A stretch of 19,074 nucleotides of DNA from Cyclobacteriaceae bacterium (GTDB lineage: Bacteria > Bacteroidota > Bacteroidia > Cytophagales > Cyclobacteriaceae): the NCBI GenBank assembly GCA_026994125.1, contig JALWRJ010000293.1, positions 1 through 19,074 of the forward strand, read 5' to 3'. Within the stretch, counting starts at the first letter, position 1; the number at the start of each line of letters is the position of its first letter. Below the pieces are notes generated by a model. That model did not search any database. It saw only the letters and a program-made list of their open reading frames with translations, and had not been told where the DNA came from. The position numbers and the translations under genes were made by a program. Shown here piece by piece: positions 1 through 7,220 of this stretch.

Positions 1-210
1 TTAAACAAACTAATATTATGTAAGGCTCGGTTTTAAATAAAATTGATTTTATAAAATTTCAACCCTGGTTCTTTGTAATGCATTTGTGCCTTTCTGTGTT
101 GGTGGCATTAGCTGAAATGCATTGTATATTCCAACATTTACTTTATTGTGGCTAATGCTGAAATTTCAACTGCGCTCTATTTGTTGTTACCCTTATTGTT
201 TAAAGAACAT
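1..210. other. AT-rich intergenic sequence, no gene seen
   Basis: I find no convincing coding frame on either strand here. The stretch holds short AT-rich runs and a weak distant inverted pair (GCATTAGC near 104 and GCTAATGC near 151). The 10-mer TGAAATTTCA occurs here and again near 387. None of this supports a specific function. Confidence 0.4.
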
Positions 211-444
211 TCATTTATCTACTTTATAGGAAAGTGCTCCTGATGGACATCTCGAAATTTGCTCTTTTAGCTGGGCTGTGGTAGCATTGTTTTGGTTAAT
301 CCAAGGCTTTTCATTTGGCTTATAAACATTTGGCAGTATCTTCACACAAATCCCTGCATGTTGGCATTTTTCTGGTTGCCAAATTATTGAAATTTCACCA
401 TTTGAATATTCTTTTTTTGTAGTTCCAGTACTCTTTAAATTTAG
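211..444 (-). pseudogene. YjdI-like divergent [4Fe-4S] mono-cluster domain (Fer4_19) without a start codon
   Basis: Reading the minus strand, a frame is open from an upstream TAA at 445-447 to a TGA at 211-213. From about 420 it encodes a complete small ferredoxin-like domain. It contains KEYSNGEISIIW, then CQHAGIC, then PNEKPWI, then RCPSGALSY just before the stop. This order matches the YjdI/Fer4_19 family, whose CxHxGxC and CPSGAL cysteines bind an iron-sulfur cluster. The oddity is the start: no ATG, GTG or TTG is in frame upstream of the domain. A run of seven A (minus strand, 412-418) lies right at the domain edge. Another open frame (395-532, also without ATG) precedes it and would join after a one-base slip. 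It lies on the same strand 93 bases downstream of the A-type Fe-S carrier, a fitting neighbour. I call it a pseudogene or decapitated gene. An unusual start or a sequencing indel in the A tract are alternatives. Confidence 0.6.
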
Positions 445-537
445 TTATGCCTGTTTGGTGCCTTATGAGCGTCCTAAGTTTTTTACATAGATTCGCCTCC
501 TGGAATTTAAGAACCAAAAACGTTTCATGTCCTTAGG

Positions 538-864
538 CTATACCGAAAAGCTCTCGCCACACCCACAGGTGCGGGTAGCGTTAGGATTAACAAATTGAAA
601 GCCCTTTCCGTTAAGTCCATCACTAAAATCGAGGGTGGTGCCTACCAGGTAGAGCAAGCTTTTTTTATCCACAATAATTTTGAGTCCGTTGTCTTCAAAT
701 ACTTCGTCTCTTTCATTTAGTTCACCATCAAAGCCCAGGTCGTACATGAGCCCCGAGCATCCGCCTCCTTTTACCGAAACACGCAGGTTATGTGTTTCAG
801 GGTGGCCTTCTTTACTGCGCAATACCAGCAGTTGTTCTCTTGCCTTATCCGATATAGTAATCAT
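538..864 (-). CDS. A-type iron-sulfur cluster carrier (HesB/IscA/SufA/ErpA family)
   Basis: The 108-aa product has the length and pattern of an A-type Fe-S carrier. It begins with ITISDKA, has GGGCSG with Cys36, and ends with TCGCGESF carrying Cys100 and Cys102. These are the three conserved cysteines that hold iron or a cluster in this family. Its role is to pass [2Fe-2S]/[4Fe-4S] clusters to cytoplasmic apoproteins. Which subtype it is (IscA, SufA or ErpA) cannot be settled from the sequence, and no isc or suf genes are in the window. It starts 5 bases after the stop of the 136-aa gene at 870-1280, so the two are almost certainly co-transcribed. The YjdI-like Fe-S domain follows on the same strand. 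Confidence 0.9.
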   Translation of the reverse strand: MITISDKAREQLLVLRSKEGHPETHNLRVSVKGGGCSGLMYDLGFDGELNERDEVFEDNGLKIIVDKKSLLYLVGTTLDFSDGLNGKGFQFVNPNATRTCGCGESFSV

Positions 865-869
865 AGTTG

Positions 870-1280
870 TTATGTTATAGGGTTTAAAACTACACTAAAA
901 ACAGTTATGGTTTGCATATCTCGTCCATAATATAATTTATCTAGTGCCTCATATACATCTTTTGCTCTAAAATACGAAGTGTGCAATTCTTTTTCGTTTT
1001 TTACCGCCCATTGAATGGTGTAAGGGCTTTCTTTTTCACGGTAGTTTTTTACATACTCCAACATTTCCTTTAAGGCATCAATTTTTTCGTAACTGGTTAC
1101 CGAGTGAAACAAAAACGATTGGTTGTGACGTGGATTTATTGTAATTAAATCGAGTTTAATTTTATCACCTGCCTGTGCGTAATTAAATACCATGGAGTTG
1201 CTGTCAAGCCCCAGGTGCATTTGAATGTCTTTTTGAATTTTGGCTAATTCAACATGTATATCGGCCGATTGCTCTAACAT
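870..1280 (-). CDS. Conserved-looking protein of unknown function (136 aa)
   Basis: I do not recognise this protein. It is a small, soluble, mixed-charge product without signal peptide, membrane segment or cysteine. Predicted segments alternate an N-terminal helix (MLEQSADIHVELAKIQ), beta-like stretches and an amphipathic helix around residues 65-85 (DALKEMLEYVKNYREKE). It ends in a beta-rich tail (TITVFSVVLNPI). Two aromatic motifs, SPYTIQW and SYFRAKDVYEALDKLYYGRD, look conserved. It is the first gene of a minus-strand pair with the A-type Fe-S carrier, 5 bases apart, so it may work in or near Fe-S metabolism; that is inference from position only. A TAAATTTG element at 1336-1343 (minus strand) is a reasonable promoter. 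Confidence 0.75.
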   Translation of the reverse strand: MLEQSADIHVELAKIQKDIQMHLGLDSNSMVFNYAQAGDKIKLDLITINPRHNQSFLFHSVTSYEKIDALKEMLEYVKNYREKESPYTIQWAVKNEKELHTSYFRAKDVYEALDKLYYGRDMQTITVFSVVLNPIT

Positions 1281-1295
1281 AAGCGTTAATGGTAG

Positions 1296-1303
1296 TACCT
1301 TTG
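1296..1303 (+). promoter_or_regulatory. Bacteroidota -7 element (TACCTTTG), probable mce-thiL promoter
   Basis: TACCTTTG fits the Bacteroidota -7 consensus TAnnTTTG exactly and lies 64 bases before the mce ATG. No TTG stands at the ideal -33 distance, so the call is moderate. Confidence 0.4.
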
Positions 1304-1335
1304 TGTTTAGTTTAGTGAAAATACATCGATAACTA

Positions 1336-1343
1336 CAAATTTA
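1336..1343 (-). promoter_or_regulatory. Bacteroidota -7 element (TAAATTTG), probable promoter of the 136-aa gene and Fe-S carrier
   Basis: On the minus strand TAAATTTG matches TAnnTTTG and lies 55 bases before the ATG at 1280. It faces the plus-strand element at 1296-1303, so the two transcripts would overlap in their leaders. Confidence 0.35.
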
Positions 1344-1367
1344 ATGAATTGATTGATTAATTGTGGT

Positions 1368-1766
1368 ATGCAAAAAATAGAACATTTAGGAATAGCAGTA
1401 GATAATTTGGAAGAAGCCAATGCCTTATTTGCCAAACTGCTGGGTGCCAGCCATTATAAAATTGAAGAAGTGGACAGTGAAAAAGTAGCTACCTCCTTTT
1501 TTAAAATTGGCGATACCAAAATTGAATTACTGGAGGCTACAGCGGAAACCTCTGCTATCCATGGGTTTATAAAAAAACGAGGCAAGGGTATTCATCACAT
1601 TGCTTTTGGAGTGGCCGATATTGAGGCCGAAATGGAACGGCTTACCCAGGAAGGGTTTGAGTTACTTAATGATAAGCCCAAAGCCGGAGCCGATGGTAAA
1701 CTTGTTTGCTTTTTGCACCCTAAAAGCACCGGAGGGGTGTTGGTAGAAATTTGTCAGGATAAATAA
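1368..1766 (+). CDS. mce: Methylmalonyl-CoA epimerase (VOC superfamily)
   Basis: The 132-aa product interconverts (R)- and (S)-methylmalonyl-CoA, linking propionyl-CoA metabolism to methylmalonyl-CoA mutase and succinyl-CoA. Two VOC half-modules are visible: IEHLGIAV with metal-binding His6 and IELLEA near residue 53, then GIHHIAFGV (His76/77) and GGVLVEIC with Glu127. Together these give the expected metal site. The length is normal for the family. I start at the ATG at 1368; the frame extends to a TTG at 1353, but MQKIEHLGIAV is where homologues begin. The stop is one base before the ATG of the thiL gene, so the two are translated from one mRNA. No mutase subunit genes are in the window. 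Confidence 0.93.
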   Translation: MQKIEHLGIAVDNLEEANALFAKLLGASHYKIEEVDSEKVATSFFKIGDTKIELLEATAETSAIHGFIKKRGKGIHHIAFGVADIEAEMERLTQEGFELLNDKPKAGADGKLVCFLHPKSTGGVLVEICQDK

Positions 1767-1767
1767 T

Positions 1768-2820
1768 ATGGAAAAAAAAGAAGAACGAACCGAATTAGAA
1801 AAACTAGGCGAATTTGGCCTGATAGAACACCTTACCAAAGGTTTTTCCTTAACAAATAACTCGACAGCCCTGGGCATAGGCGATGATGCTGCCTTAATTG
1901 ATGCAGGCGACCACTACCAGGTAGTTTCTACCGATGTATTGGTAGAGGGTATCCATTTTGATATGTCGTATTTTCCGCTTAAACACCTGGGGTATAAAGC
2001 AGTAGCTGTTAATGTATCGGACATTGCTGCTATGAACGCCACTCCCGAACAGGTGCTTATTAGCCTGGCTATAAGCAACCGGTTTTCGGTGCAAGCACTC
2101 GAAACCTTTTATGCAGGAGTACAGCAGGCCTGTGCCGATTTTAAGTTGGATTTGGTAGGAGGCGACACATCTTCCTCGGCAGGAGGCTTGTTTATTTCGG
2201 TAACTGCAATAGGAAAAGTTGCTAAAGATAAAGTAAGCAAACGAGGTGGTGCCAAAGGCAAAGATATACTTTGTGCTACCGGAGATTTGGGAGCTGCCTA
2301 CATGGGGCTGCAAGTGCTGGCACGCGAAAAGCAAGTGTTTATGGCTAACCCCAATATGCAACCACAACTTGATAAGTACGAATACCTGGTGGGTAGGCAG
2401 CTTAAGCCTACCGCTCGTATGGATATTATTTATGAATTGGACGAATTAGGGGTGGTGCCTACGTCTATGATTGATATAAGTGATGGGCTGGCTTCGGAAT
2501 TGCTGCACTTAAGTAAGCAATCGGGCTTGGGCTTACGTATTTTTGAAGATAAACTGCCCATTGATAACCAAACGTACGAAACAGCTGTAGAATTTGGCCT
2601 GGATCCTATTACCTGTGTGCTTAACGGGGGCGAAGATTACGAGCTATTGTTTACCATCACACAAAATGATTTTGAAAAGCTGGAAAAACACCGGGATATT
2701 CATTTTATAGGGTATATGGATGAAACCGATAAAGAGGCGGGGCTGGTTACCAAAAACGAGAGCTGGATACCGCTTAAAGCACAGGGCTGGAACCACTTTG
2801 GAAAGGAAGGTAATGTGTAA
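1768..2820 (+). CDS. thiL: Thiamine-monophosphate kinase
   Basis: ThiL phosphorylates thiamine monophosphate with ATP to thiamine diphosphate, the last step of cofactor synthesis, in the cytoplasm. The 350-aa length is slightly above the usual 320-345. Signatures in order: ELGEFGLI-type N-terminus (here EKLGEFGLIEHL), GIGDDAA with Asp39/Asp40, STDVLVEGIHFD (54-65), NVSDIAAMNATP (82-93), VGGDTSSS, DISDGLASELLHLS and NGGEDYELLF. These are the PurM/ThiL-fold magnesium- and nucleotide-binding motifs. It is the second gene of the mce-thiL pair. No other thiamine gene is nearby, so the pairing looks like genome organisation rather than a pathway link. A hairpin lies 51 bases past the stop. Confidence 0.95.
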   Translation: MEKKEERTELEKLGEFGLIEHLTKGFSLTNNSTALGIGDDAALIDAGDHYQVVSTDVLVEGIHFDMSYFPLKHLGYKAVAVNVSDIAAMNATPEQVLISLAISNRFSVQALETFYAGVQQACADFKLDLVGGDTSSSAGGLFISVTAIGKVAKDKVSKRGGAKGKDILCATGDLGAAYMGLQVLAREKQVFMANPNMQPQLDKYEYLVGRQLKPTARMDIIYELDELGVVPTSMIDISDGLASELLHLSKQSGLGLRIFEDKLPIDNQTYETAVEFGLDPITCVLNGGEDYELLFTITQNDFEKLEKHRDIHFIGYMDETDKEAGLVTKNESWIPLKAQGWNHFGKEGNV

Positions 2821-2871
2821 AAGTTCCTGTCAGCAATAGATTATTCCGCTCTTGGTTACGTGTATATTATC

Positions 2872-2910
2872 AACCCCACAACCGCTTACTATTAAAACGG
2901 CTGTGGGGTT
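2872..2910. terminator. Bidirectional hairpin between thiL and the phenol-lyase gene
   Basis: Arms 2872-2884 and 2898-2910 (AACCCCACA... / ...TGTGGGGTT) pair over 13 positions with one mismatch that becomes G-U on the minus strand; the loop is 13 bases. It lies between two converging genes. No strong T tract follows on either side, so termination is inferred. Confidence 0.55.
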
Positions 2911-2921
2911 AGTACAATAAG

Positions 2922-4307
2922 CTATACTTCTTTAAACCTGGCTTGGAAAAAGCGGAGGTATTTAGGCTCATAAGTCATGGTTAGGCCTTTAATTTGGTTG
3001 CGTTTGCTGTAAATGCAGGCTACCGATTCGGCCACCACATCCATATGTGCCTGGGTATAAACCCTGCGTGGAATAGTGAGCCTGACCAGTTCAAGTTTTG
3101 GGTAGTTGTGTTGTCCGGTTGTTTTGTTGCGCCCGGCCGAAACCACACCACGCTCCATGGCACGTACTCCTGAATCCAGGTAGAGGGCTCCGGCCAATGC
3201 CTGTGCAGGAAACTGGTCTTGGGGTATATGGGGTAAAAATTGTTTGGCATCAATAAAAATGCCGTGGGTGCCTACCGGGTTTACAATAGGTATGCCGGCT
3301 TCGAGCAATTTGTTGCCCAGGTAGTGTACTTGGCCAACCCGTGCTCTTATGTGGTCGTCTTGCACCGATTCTTTAATACCAATGGCCAATGCTTCCATAT
3401 CGCGGCCGGCCATACCTCCATAGGTGTGCAGTCCTTCGTAAATTACCACCATGTTGCGGGCTTCATCATAAATATCGGGGTCGTTAATGGCTAAAAAACC
3501 ACCAATGTTTACCATGGCATCTTTTTTGGCGCTCATGGTAGCACCATCGGTAAGTTGGCATAGCTCTTTGGTAATTTCGGCCACTGTTTTGTGTTGGTAG
3601 CCTTCTTCTTTTTGCTGTATCATAAACGCATTTTCGGCTACCCGGGTCATATCGTGAATAATTTTAATACCGTATGTTTGCGTTAGTGCACGCAGGGCTT
3701 TCAGGTTTTCCATCGAAATAGGTTGCCCACCGGCCATATTTACAGTAGTAGCTATCGACACGTAAGGAATTTTAGCTGCACCATGCTTTTTAATGAGGTC
3801 TTCGAGCTTTTGCAGGTTTACATTACCCTTAAAGGGGTGCGAACTGCCCGGGTCGTGTGCTTCATCAATAATAATATCTACAAATGTGCCACCGGCCAGT
3901 TCCTGGTGTAGTTTGGTGGTTGTAAAATACATATTTCCGGGTATTATATCGCCCTGCTTTATCATAATTTGCGATAGTATATGCTCGGCTCCACGCCCTT
4001 GGTGGGTGGGCACTACATGCTTGTAACCATAGTATGTTTGAATGGCTTCTTCCAGGTGGTAAAAGTTTTTGCTGCCTGCGTAGGCTTCATCGCCCAGCAT
4101 GATGCCGGCCCATTGCCGGTCGCTCATGGCCGAAGTACCACTGTCGGTTAGTAAATCAATATACACATCGTCCGAATGAAGTAAAAATGTATTAAAACCC
4201 GCCTCTTTTAAGGCTTTACGCCTATGTTCTTCGGTGGTAATAAATACAGGCTCAACCATTTTAATTTTAAATGGTTCGGCCCAGGAGTGTTTTATTGTTG
4301 TTCCCAT
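2922..4307 (-). CDS. tpl: Tyrosine phenol-lyase (beta-eliminating PLP lyase; tryptophanase family)
   Basis: The 461-aa product is a fold-type I PLP enzyme of the tryptophanase/tyrosine phenol-lyase family, similar along its full length to the Citrobacter freundii enzyme I recall. Tpl splits L-tyrosine to phenol, pyruvate and ammonia. Visible features: DEAYAGS with Tyr76, THQGRGAE, TTVNMAGGQP, HDMTRVAENA, SAKKDAMV with the PLP lysine Lys262, and LVRLTIPRRVYT binding the substrate carboxylate. Three positions that separate the two activities all favour phenol-lyase. Thr129 in MYFTTT is Asp in E. coli TnaA. Arg386 in AMERG is Ile in TnaA. Phe453-Phe454 in LRFF is LRHF in TnaA. It appears monocistronic, with hairpins on both sides and no aromatic amino-acid transporter next to it. 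Substrate preference is inferred from residues, and a dual or relaxed activity is possible. Confidence 0.85.
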   Translation of the reverse strand: MGTTIKHSWAEPFKIKMVEPVFITTEEHRRKALKEAGFNTFLLHSDDVYIDLLTDSGTSAMSDRQWAGIMLGDEAYAGSKNFYHLEEAIQTYYGYKHVVPTHQGRGAEHILSQIMIKQGDIIPGNMYFTTTKLHQELAGGTFVDIIIDEAHDPGSSHPFKGNVNLQKLEDLIKKHGAAKIPYVSIATTVNMAGGQPISMENLKALRALTQTYGIKIIHDMTRVAENAFMIQQKEEGYQHKTVAEITKELCQLTDGATMSAKKDAMVNIGGFLAINDPDIYDEARNMVVIYEGLHTYGGMAGRDMEALAIGIKESVQDDHIRARVGQVHYLGNKLLEAGIPIVNPVGTHGIFIDAKQFLPHIPQDQFPAQALAGALYLDSGVRAMERGVVSAGRNKTTGQHNYPKLELVRLTIPRRVYTQAHMDVVAESVACIYSKRNQIKGLTMTYEPKYLRFFQARFKEV

Positions 4308-4403
4308 TATAAAAGTAATGTTAGATGTTTATTACTTCAAATTTCGGGGGTGTAATGTTGCTATCTTATGACCTGCATCAGTTTTAATTCTTAAATTATA
4401 TAC

Positions 4404-4433
4404 AAAAAAAAGCCACCTTGCAGGGTGGCTTTT
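4404..4433 (-). terminator. Intrinsic terminator after the YfiR-like gene
   Basis: Stem AGCCACC (4411-4417) pairs with GGTGGCT (4424-4430) around a short loop. On the minus strand the stem is followed by a run of seven or more T (4404-4410). It lies 28 bases past the stop of the gene at 4461. Confidence 0.75.
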
Positions 4434-4460
4434 ATACCTTACCGGAGGGATGTTAAAATT

Positions 4461-4958
4461 TTAAACGCCTAGTGCAATAAGCGATTGGCTTATCTGTAAA
4501 CCGGAAGCACTGCAAGCCGATTGGTTTATTTTGAATTTCAGTTTTGAGTTTTCAAGAACAAAGGCAATGGCAGCTCCATTATTAAGTTGTCCTTTTTCCG
4601 AAACCACCAGGGTGTTTTTTAAATTGGCGGTGGTTTTTATACTTTTTACTTTGCCTGCATTGGCTGCACTTACATATACAATGTGGCAGTTCGAGGCCTG
4701 TACCGGGCTGGTAATTTTTTTTACTTCAATGGCTTTTCCATTAAACTTGCGAATGCTTAGCACCGCACTAATTTCTTTTACCGTAGCATCGTTGGCATAT
4801 ACACCAATGATATACTTATCACTTACATTGTTCCATTGTATGTTTTTAATAAAGTTGTATAAATACAACGATTGTACTTTGGTAATGGAGGTTTGAGCTT
4901 GAGCTGTACCGGCCAACCCGGCCAAAGAAATAAGGAGAGCAACTAATACCTTTTTCAT
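4461..4958 (-). CDS. YfiR/DUF4154-family periplasmic protein
   Basis: The 165-aa precursor has a clear signal peptide with cleavage after AQA at residue 21. The remainder reads like DUF4154: LYNFIKNIQW (about 33-42), IIGVYAND, NCHIVYVSAAN (Cys91), LVVSEKG, NGAAIAFVLENSKLKFKIN and a C-terminal SGLQISQSLIAL. In Pseudomonas, YfiR is a periplasmic repressor of the diguanylate cyclase YfiN and is held by disulfides. Here only two cysteines remain after the signal (Cys91, Cys149) and no GGDEF partner is adjacent, so the same role cannot be assumed. It stands alone, with about 250 bases before truC and a terminator behind it. Confidence 0.8.
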   Translation of the reverse strand: MKKVLVALLISLAGLAGTAQAQTSITKVQSLYLYNFIKNIQWNNVSDKYIIGVYANDATVKEISAVLSIRKFNGKAIEVKKITSPVQASNCHIVYVSAANAGKVKSIKTTANLKNTLVVSEKGQLNNGAAIAFVLENSKLKFKINQSACSASGLQISQSLIALGV

Positions 4959-5213
4959 AATGATTTTGTTAATTTTTAACTTATGTTATGCAATAATTTA
5001 TGATGCAAAGAAAGCGAGCCGGAACTATTATAATTCTCATGACAATCGCCTAGGAGGTGTCCGTTTTTTAACGTAGTTAATTGAAAATGAGTGATTTAGG
5101 TATTAAATAGAATGTTTTGTGTATTGGTATAATTCCGTAAAATTTAACCGTAATTTTTATTTTTACAGTAGTATATACTGTTTTATGCTTGTGTGCCGGT
5201 AGAAAAAAAGTGG

Positions 5214-5921
5214 TTATGTATGGGTGGCTTTAGAAAGAGCTTTATCACTCATTATTGATAGCACACGCTTAAATTCGTTGCTAAACGGAGCCTGGATACT
5301 CAAAAGGTTACCGGTTGGGTATGTAAAACTAATCGATTGTGCATGCAGCATCATGGTGGTCATGTTAAATGTTTCCTTCCATAATTTATTTTGCTTGTTG
5401 CAGCCGTGTGGCCTATCACCTACTATGGGATGTAAAATGTGGGCCATATGTTTACGGAGTTGGTGGTACCGGCCGGTTTGTGGCATTAATTGTACCAAAC
5501 TGTAACGCGATGTTTGAAAAGGGCCGAAAGGCAAGTCTATTTCGAAATGTTGTTGCGTAAGGTAATTAGTAATGGCTTCTTGCGTTTTACCGGCTTCGGT
5601 TAGCGCATATTCTATTTGTCCTTGGGAAGGCGTATAGCCTCGCACAATGGCCAGGTAGGTTTTTTCCACTTTACGATTGGCAAAAAGTTGTTGTAAGTCT
5701 TTATGTGCTTGTTCCGACTTGGCAAATATCAATACCCCGGAGGTTTTCCTGTCTAGCCTGTGCACCGGATATACTTTTTGCTTAATGGCATCTCTAACTA
5801 ATTGCAGGGCAAATTCTTTCGCCTCCTTAGCCAACCGGGTACGATGTACCAGCAGCCCATGTGGTTTGTTGATGGCCACCAGGTGTTTATTCTGAAATAA
5901 AATGGGTGTTTTGCTATACAT
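5214..5921 (-). CDS. truC: tRNA pseudouridine(65) synthase TruC
   Basis: This 235-aa RluA-type pseudouridine synthase isomerises a uridine in RNA. The catalytic aspartate is Asp57 in VHRLDRKTSG. The opening LVAINKPHGLLVHR and the segment PQTGRYHQLRKHMAH followed by HPIVGD and HG (residues 147-173) match E. coli TruC, which modifies U65 of tRNAs, better than the longer rRNA enzymes RluC/D. There is no S4 domain, as expected for TruC. It starts 17 bases after the stop of the GNAT gene and is probably co-transcribed with it. A weak inverted repeat near 5165-5183 lies past the end without a T tract on the correct side. Confidence 0.9.
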   Translation of the reverse strand: MYSKTPILFQNKHLVAINKPHGLLVHRTRLAKEAKEFALQLVRDAIKQKVYPVHRLDRKTSGVLIFAKSEQAHKDLQQLFANRKVEKTYLAIVRGYTPSQGQIEYALTEAGKTQEAITNYLTQQHFEIDLPFGPFQTSRYSLVQLMPQTGRYHQLRKHMAHILHPIVGDRPHGCNKQNKLWKETFNMTTMMLHAQSISFTYPTGNLLSIQAPFSNEFKRVLSIMSDKALSKATHT

Positions 5922-5938
5922 AACGGAAATTACTTTGG

Positions 5939-6379
5939 TTACATAAGGGGCATCTCCATATCGTATAAATCATATCCTTTGCTCCAATAATCTTGGCTTA
6001 TATTAACCAGTGTAAATCCATGTTTTTCGTAGTACTTATACGTATATTGTGCTGTTCTAACTTTTACTTTAGTAACAGCCGGGTTGCCTTTAAGTAATTT
6101 AATCCGGTGTTTTAATAACCTACTGCCATACCCTTTCTGATGAAATTCCGGGTGTACAATATCCCAGGATATGATGCCGGTTTTTCCTTGATTTTCGTAG
6201 TTTATTCCTCCGCATCCTAGTAGGTGGTGGTGTTCTTCTATTACAAAATATGCTTCTATGTTTTCTGCAAGGTAAGTTTTAAAATCAGCTTGTTCTTTAG
6301 GTGCAAAGTAAGTAGGTGTATTTTGTTTTATCAGTTGCAATAAAGCAGGTTTATCCGATGGGTGGTAGGGGCGTATCAT
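5939..6379 (-). CDS. GNAT-family N-acetyltransferase
   Basis: The 146-aa product is a single GNAT domain. MIRPYHPSDKPALLQL is the usual first strand and helix. SWDIVHPEFHQKGYGSRLL is motif A with the acetyl-CoA-binding Q/R-x-x-G-x-G/A loop (QKGYGS). YKYYEKHGFTLV is motif B. It transfers an acetyl group from acetyl-CoA to an amine; the substrate is not evident. It precedes truC by 17 bases, forming a likely two-gene transcript. A connection to tRNA modification is possible but unsupported beyond proximity. Confidence 0.85.
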   Translation of the reverse strand: MIRPYHPSDKPALLQLIKQNTPTYFAPKEQADFKTYLAENIEAYFVIEEHHHLLGCGGINYENQGKTGIISWDIVHPEFHQKGYGSRLLKHRIKLLKGNPAVTKVKVRTAQYTYKYYEKHGFTLVNISQDYWSKGYDLYDMEMPLM

Positions 6380-6479
6380 TCGGTAAATATAGACAGGCTT
6401 TTTTAGATTGGGGCATACATTATTTTGAAATCATAAACCAATAAATAGAAATTATAGATATTGTATTGAAATTATTGAT

Positions 6480-6510
6480 TTGATTTATTACATAGTGGCA
6501 TTGATATTTG
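6480..6510 (+). promoter_or_regulatory. Possible promoter of the peroxiredoxin gene
   Basis: A TTG at 6480-6482 is followed after 20 bases by GATATTTG at 6503-6510. This matches seven of eight positions of the Bacteroidota -7 element TAnnTTTG with near-ideal spacing. The ATG is 31 bases further on. Confidence 0.4.
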
Positions 6511-6541
6511 CTGTATATTTTTTAACTAAACACTTAAAAAA

Positions 6542-7198
6542 ATGGAAGCAGTAGAAAATAAAATTAATGTGATGCCACGCATAGGCGATATGGCTCCTGA
6601 TTTTGAAGCAGTAACAACCAAAGGTTCTCTAAAATTTTCGGACTATGCCAAGGACAAATGGGTGGTGTTGTTTTCGCACCCAGCCGATTTTACTCCGGTA
6701 TGTACTACCGAAATGAGCGGGTTTGCCCAACGAAAGGCCGAATTTGATGCCCTAAACACTGAGCTTATAGGCCTTAGCATCGATAGTATTCATGCGCATT
6801 TGGCCTGGGTAAATAATGTACGCGAACGCACCGGTGTGTATTTCGATTTTCCTATTATAGCCGATATCGATATGAAGGTATCGAAGCTATATGGTATGTT
6901 GCAACCCAACGAAAGTGAAACAGCAGCCGTTAGGGCGGTATTTTTCATAGATCCATCTAAAAAAATAAGGTTAGTAATGTATTACCCGCTAAACGTAGGG
7001 CGTAATATGGACGAAATTTTAAGAGCGTTAGAAGCTTTACAAGTATCCGATGCCCATGGGGTGGCTATGCCTTTAAATTGGAAACAAGGAGATAAAGTAA
7101 TTGTTCCTCCACCTAAAAACCTCAAAGAAATGGACGATCGTTTAGCCGATGATACATGCGAACGCACCGATTTTTACTTGTGTAAAAAAGATTTATAA
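6542..7198 (+). CDS. Peroxiredoxin, Prx6 subfamily, with C-terminal cysteine pair
   Basis: The 218-aa cytoplasmic protein reduces peroxides. The peroxidatic cysteine is Cys54 in HPADFTPVCTTE, with the usual Pro and Thr around it. The long C-terminal extension places it in the Prx6 (AhpC-TSA plus 1-cysPrx_C) group. Most Prx6 members are 1-Cys enzymes, but two further cysteines occur near the end, Cys206 and Cys214 (DDTCERTDFYLC). The arrangement resembles archaeal thioredoxin peroxidases such as that of Aeropyrum pernix, where C-terminal cysteines take part in disulfide exchange. The gene is alone on its strand, divergent from the GNAT-truC pair, and ends at a strong hairpin. Confidence 0.92.
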   Translation: MEAVENKINVMPRIGDMAPDFEAVTTKGSLKFSDYAKDKWVVLFSHPADFTPVCTTEMSGFAQRKAEFDALNTELIGLSIDSIHAHLAWVNNVRERTGVYFDFPIIADIDMKVSKLYGMLQPNESETAAVRAVFFIDPSKKIRLVMYYPLNVGRNMDEILRALEALQVSDAHGVAMPLNWKQGDKVIVPPPKNLKEMDDRLADDTCERTDFYLCKKDL

Positions 7199-7220
7199 CC
7201 GTTAGATAGATTGAAGCATG

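Noticed and set aside
104..158. Inverted pair GCATTAGC / GCTAATGC as an RNA structure
   Set aside because: The arms are short and about 40 bases apart with no supporting stem; likely chance in AT-rich sequence.
395..532. Programmed frameshift at the seven-A tract producing a longer YjdI-like protein
   Set aside because: The upstream open frame has no ATG, no recognisable domain and no stimulating structure that I can see; decay or an indel is simpler.
1353..1367. TTG start extending methylmalonyl-CoA epimerase by five residues
   Set aside because: Homologues begin at the IEHLGIAV strand, and the ATG at 1368 gives the normal length.
2922..4307. Tryptophanase as the name for the PLP lyase
   Set aside because: The discriminating positions (Thr129, Arg386, Phe453-Phe454) follow tyrosine phenol-lyase instead.
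5165..5183. Inverted repeat ACAGTA-GTATA-TACTGT as terminator of truC
   Set aside because: On the minus strand it is not followed by a T tract and the stem is only 6 bp.
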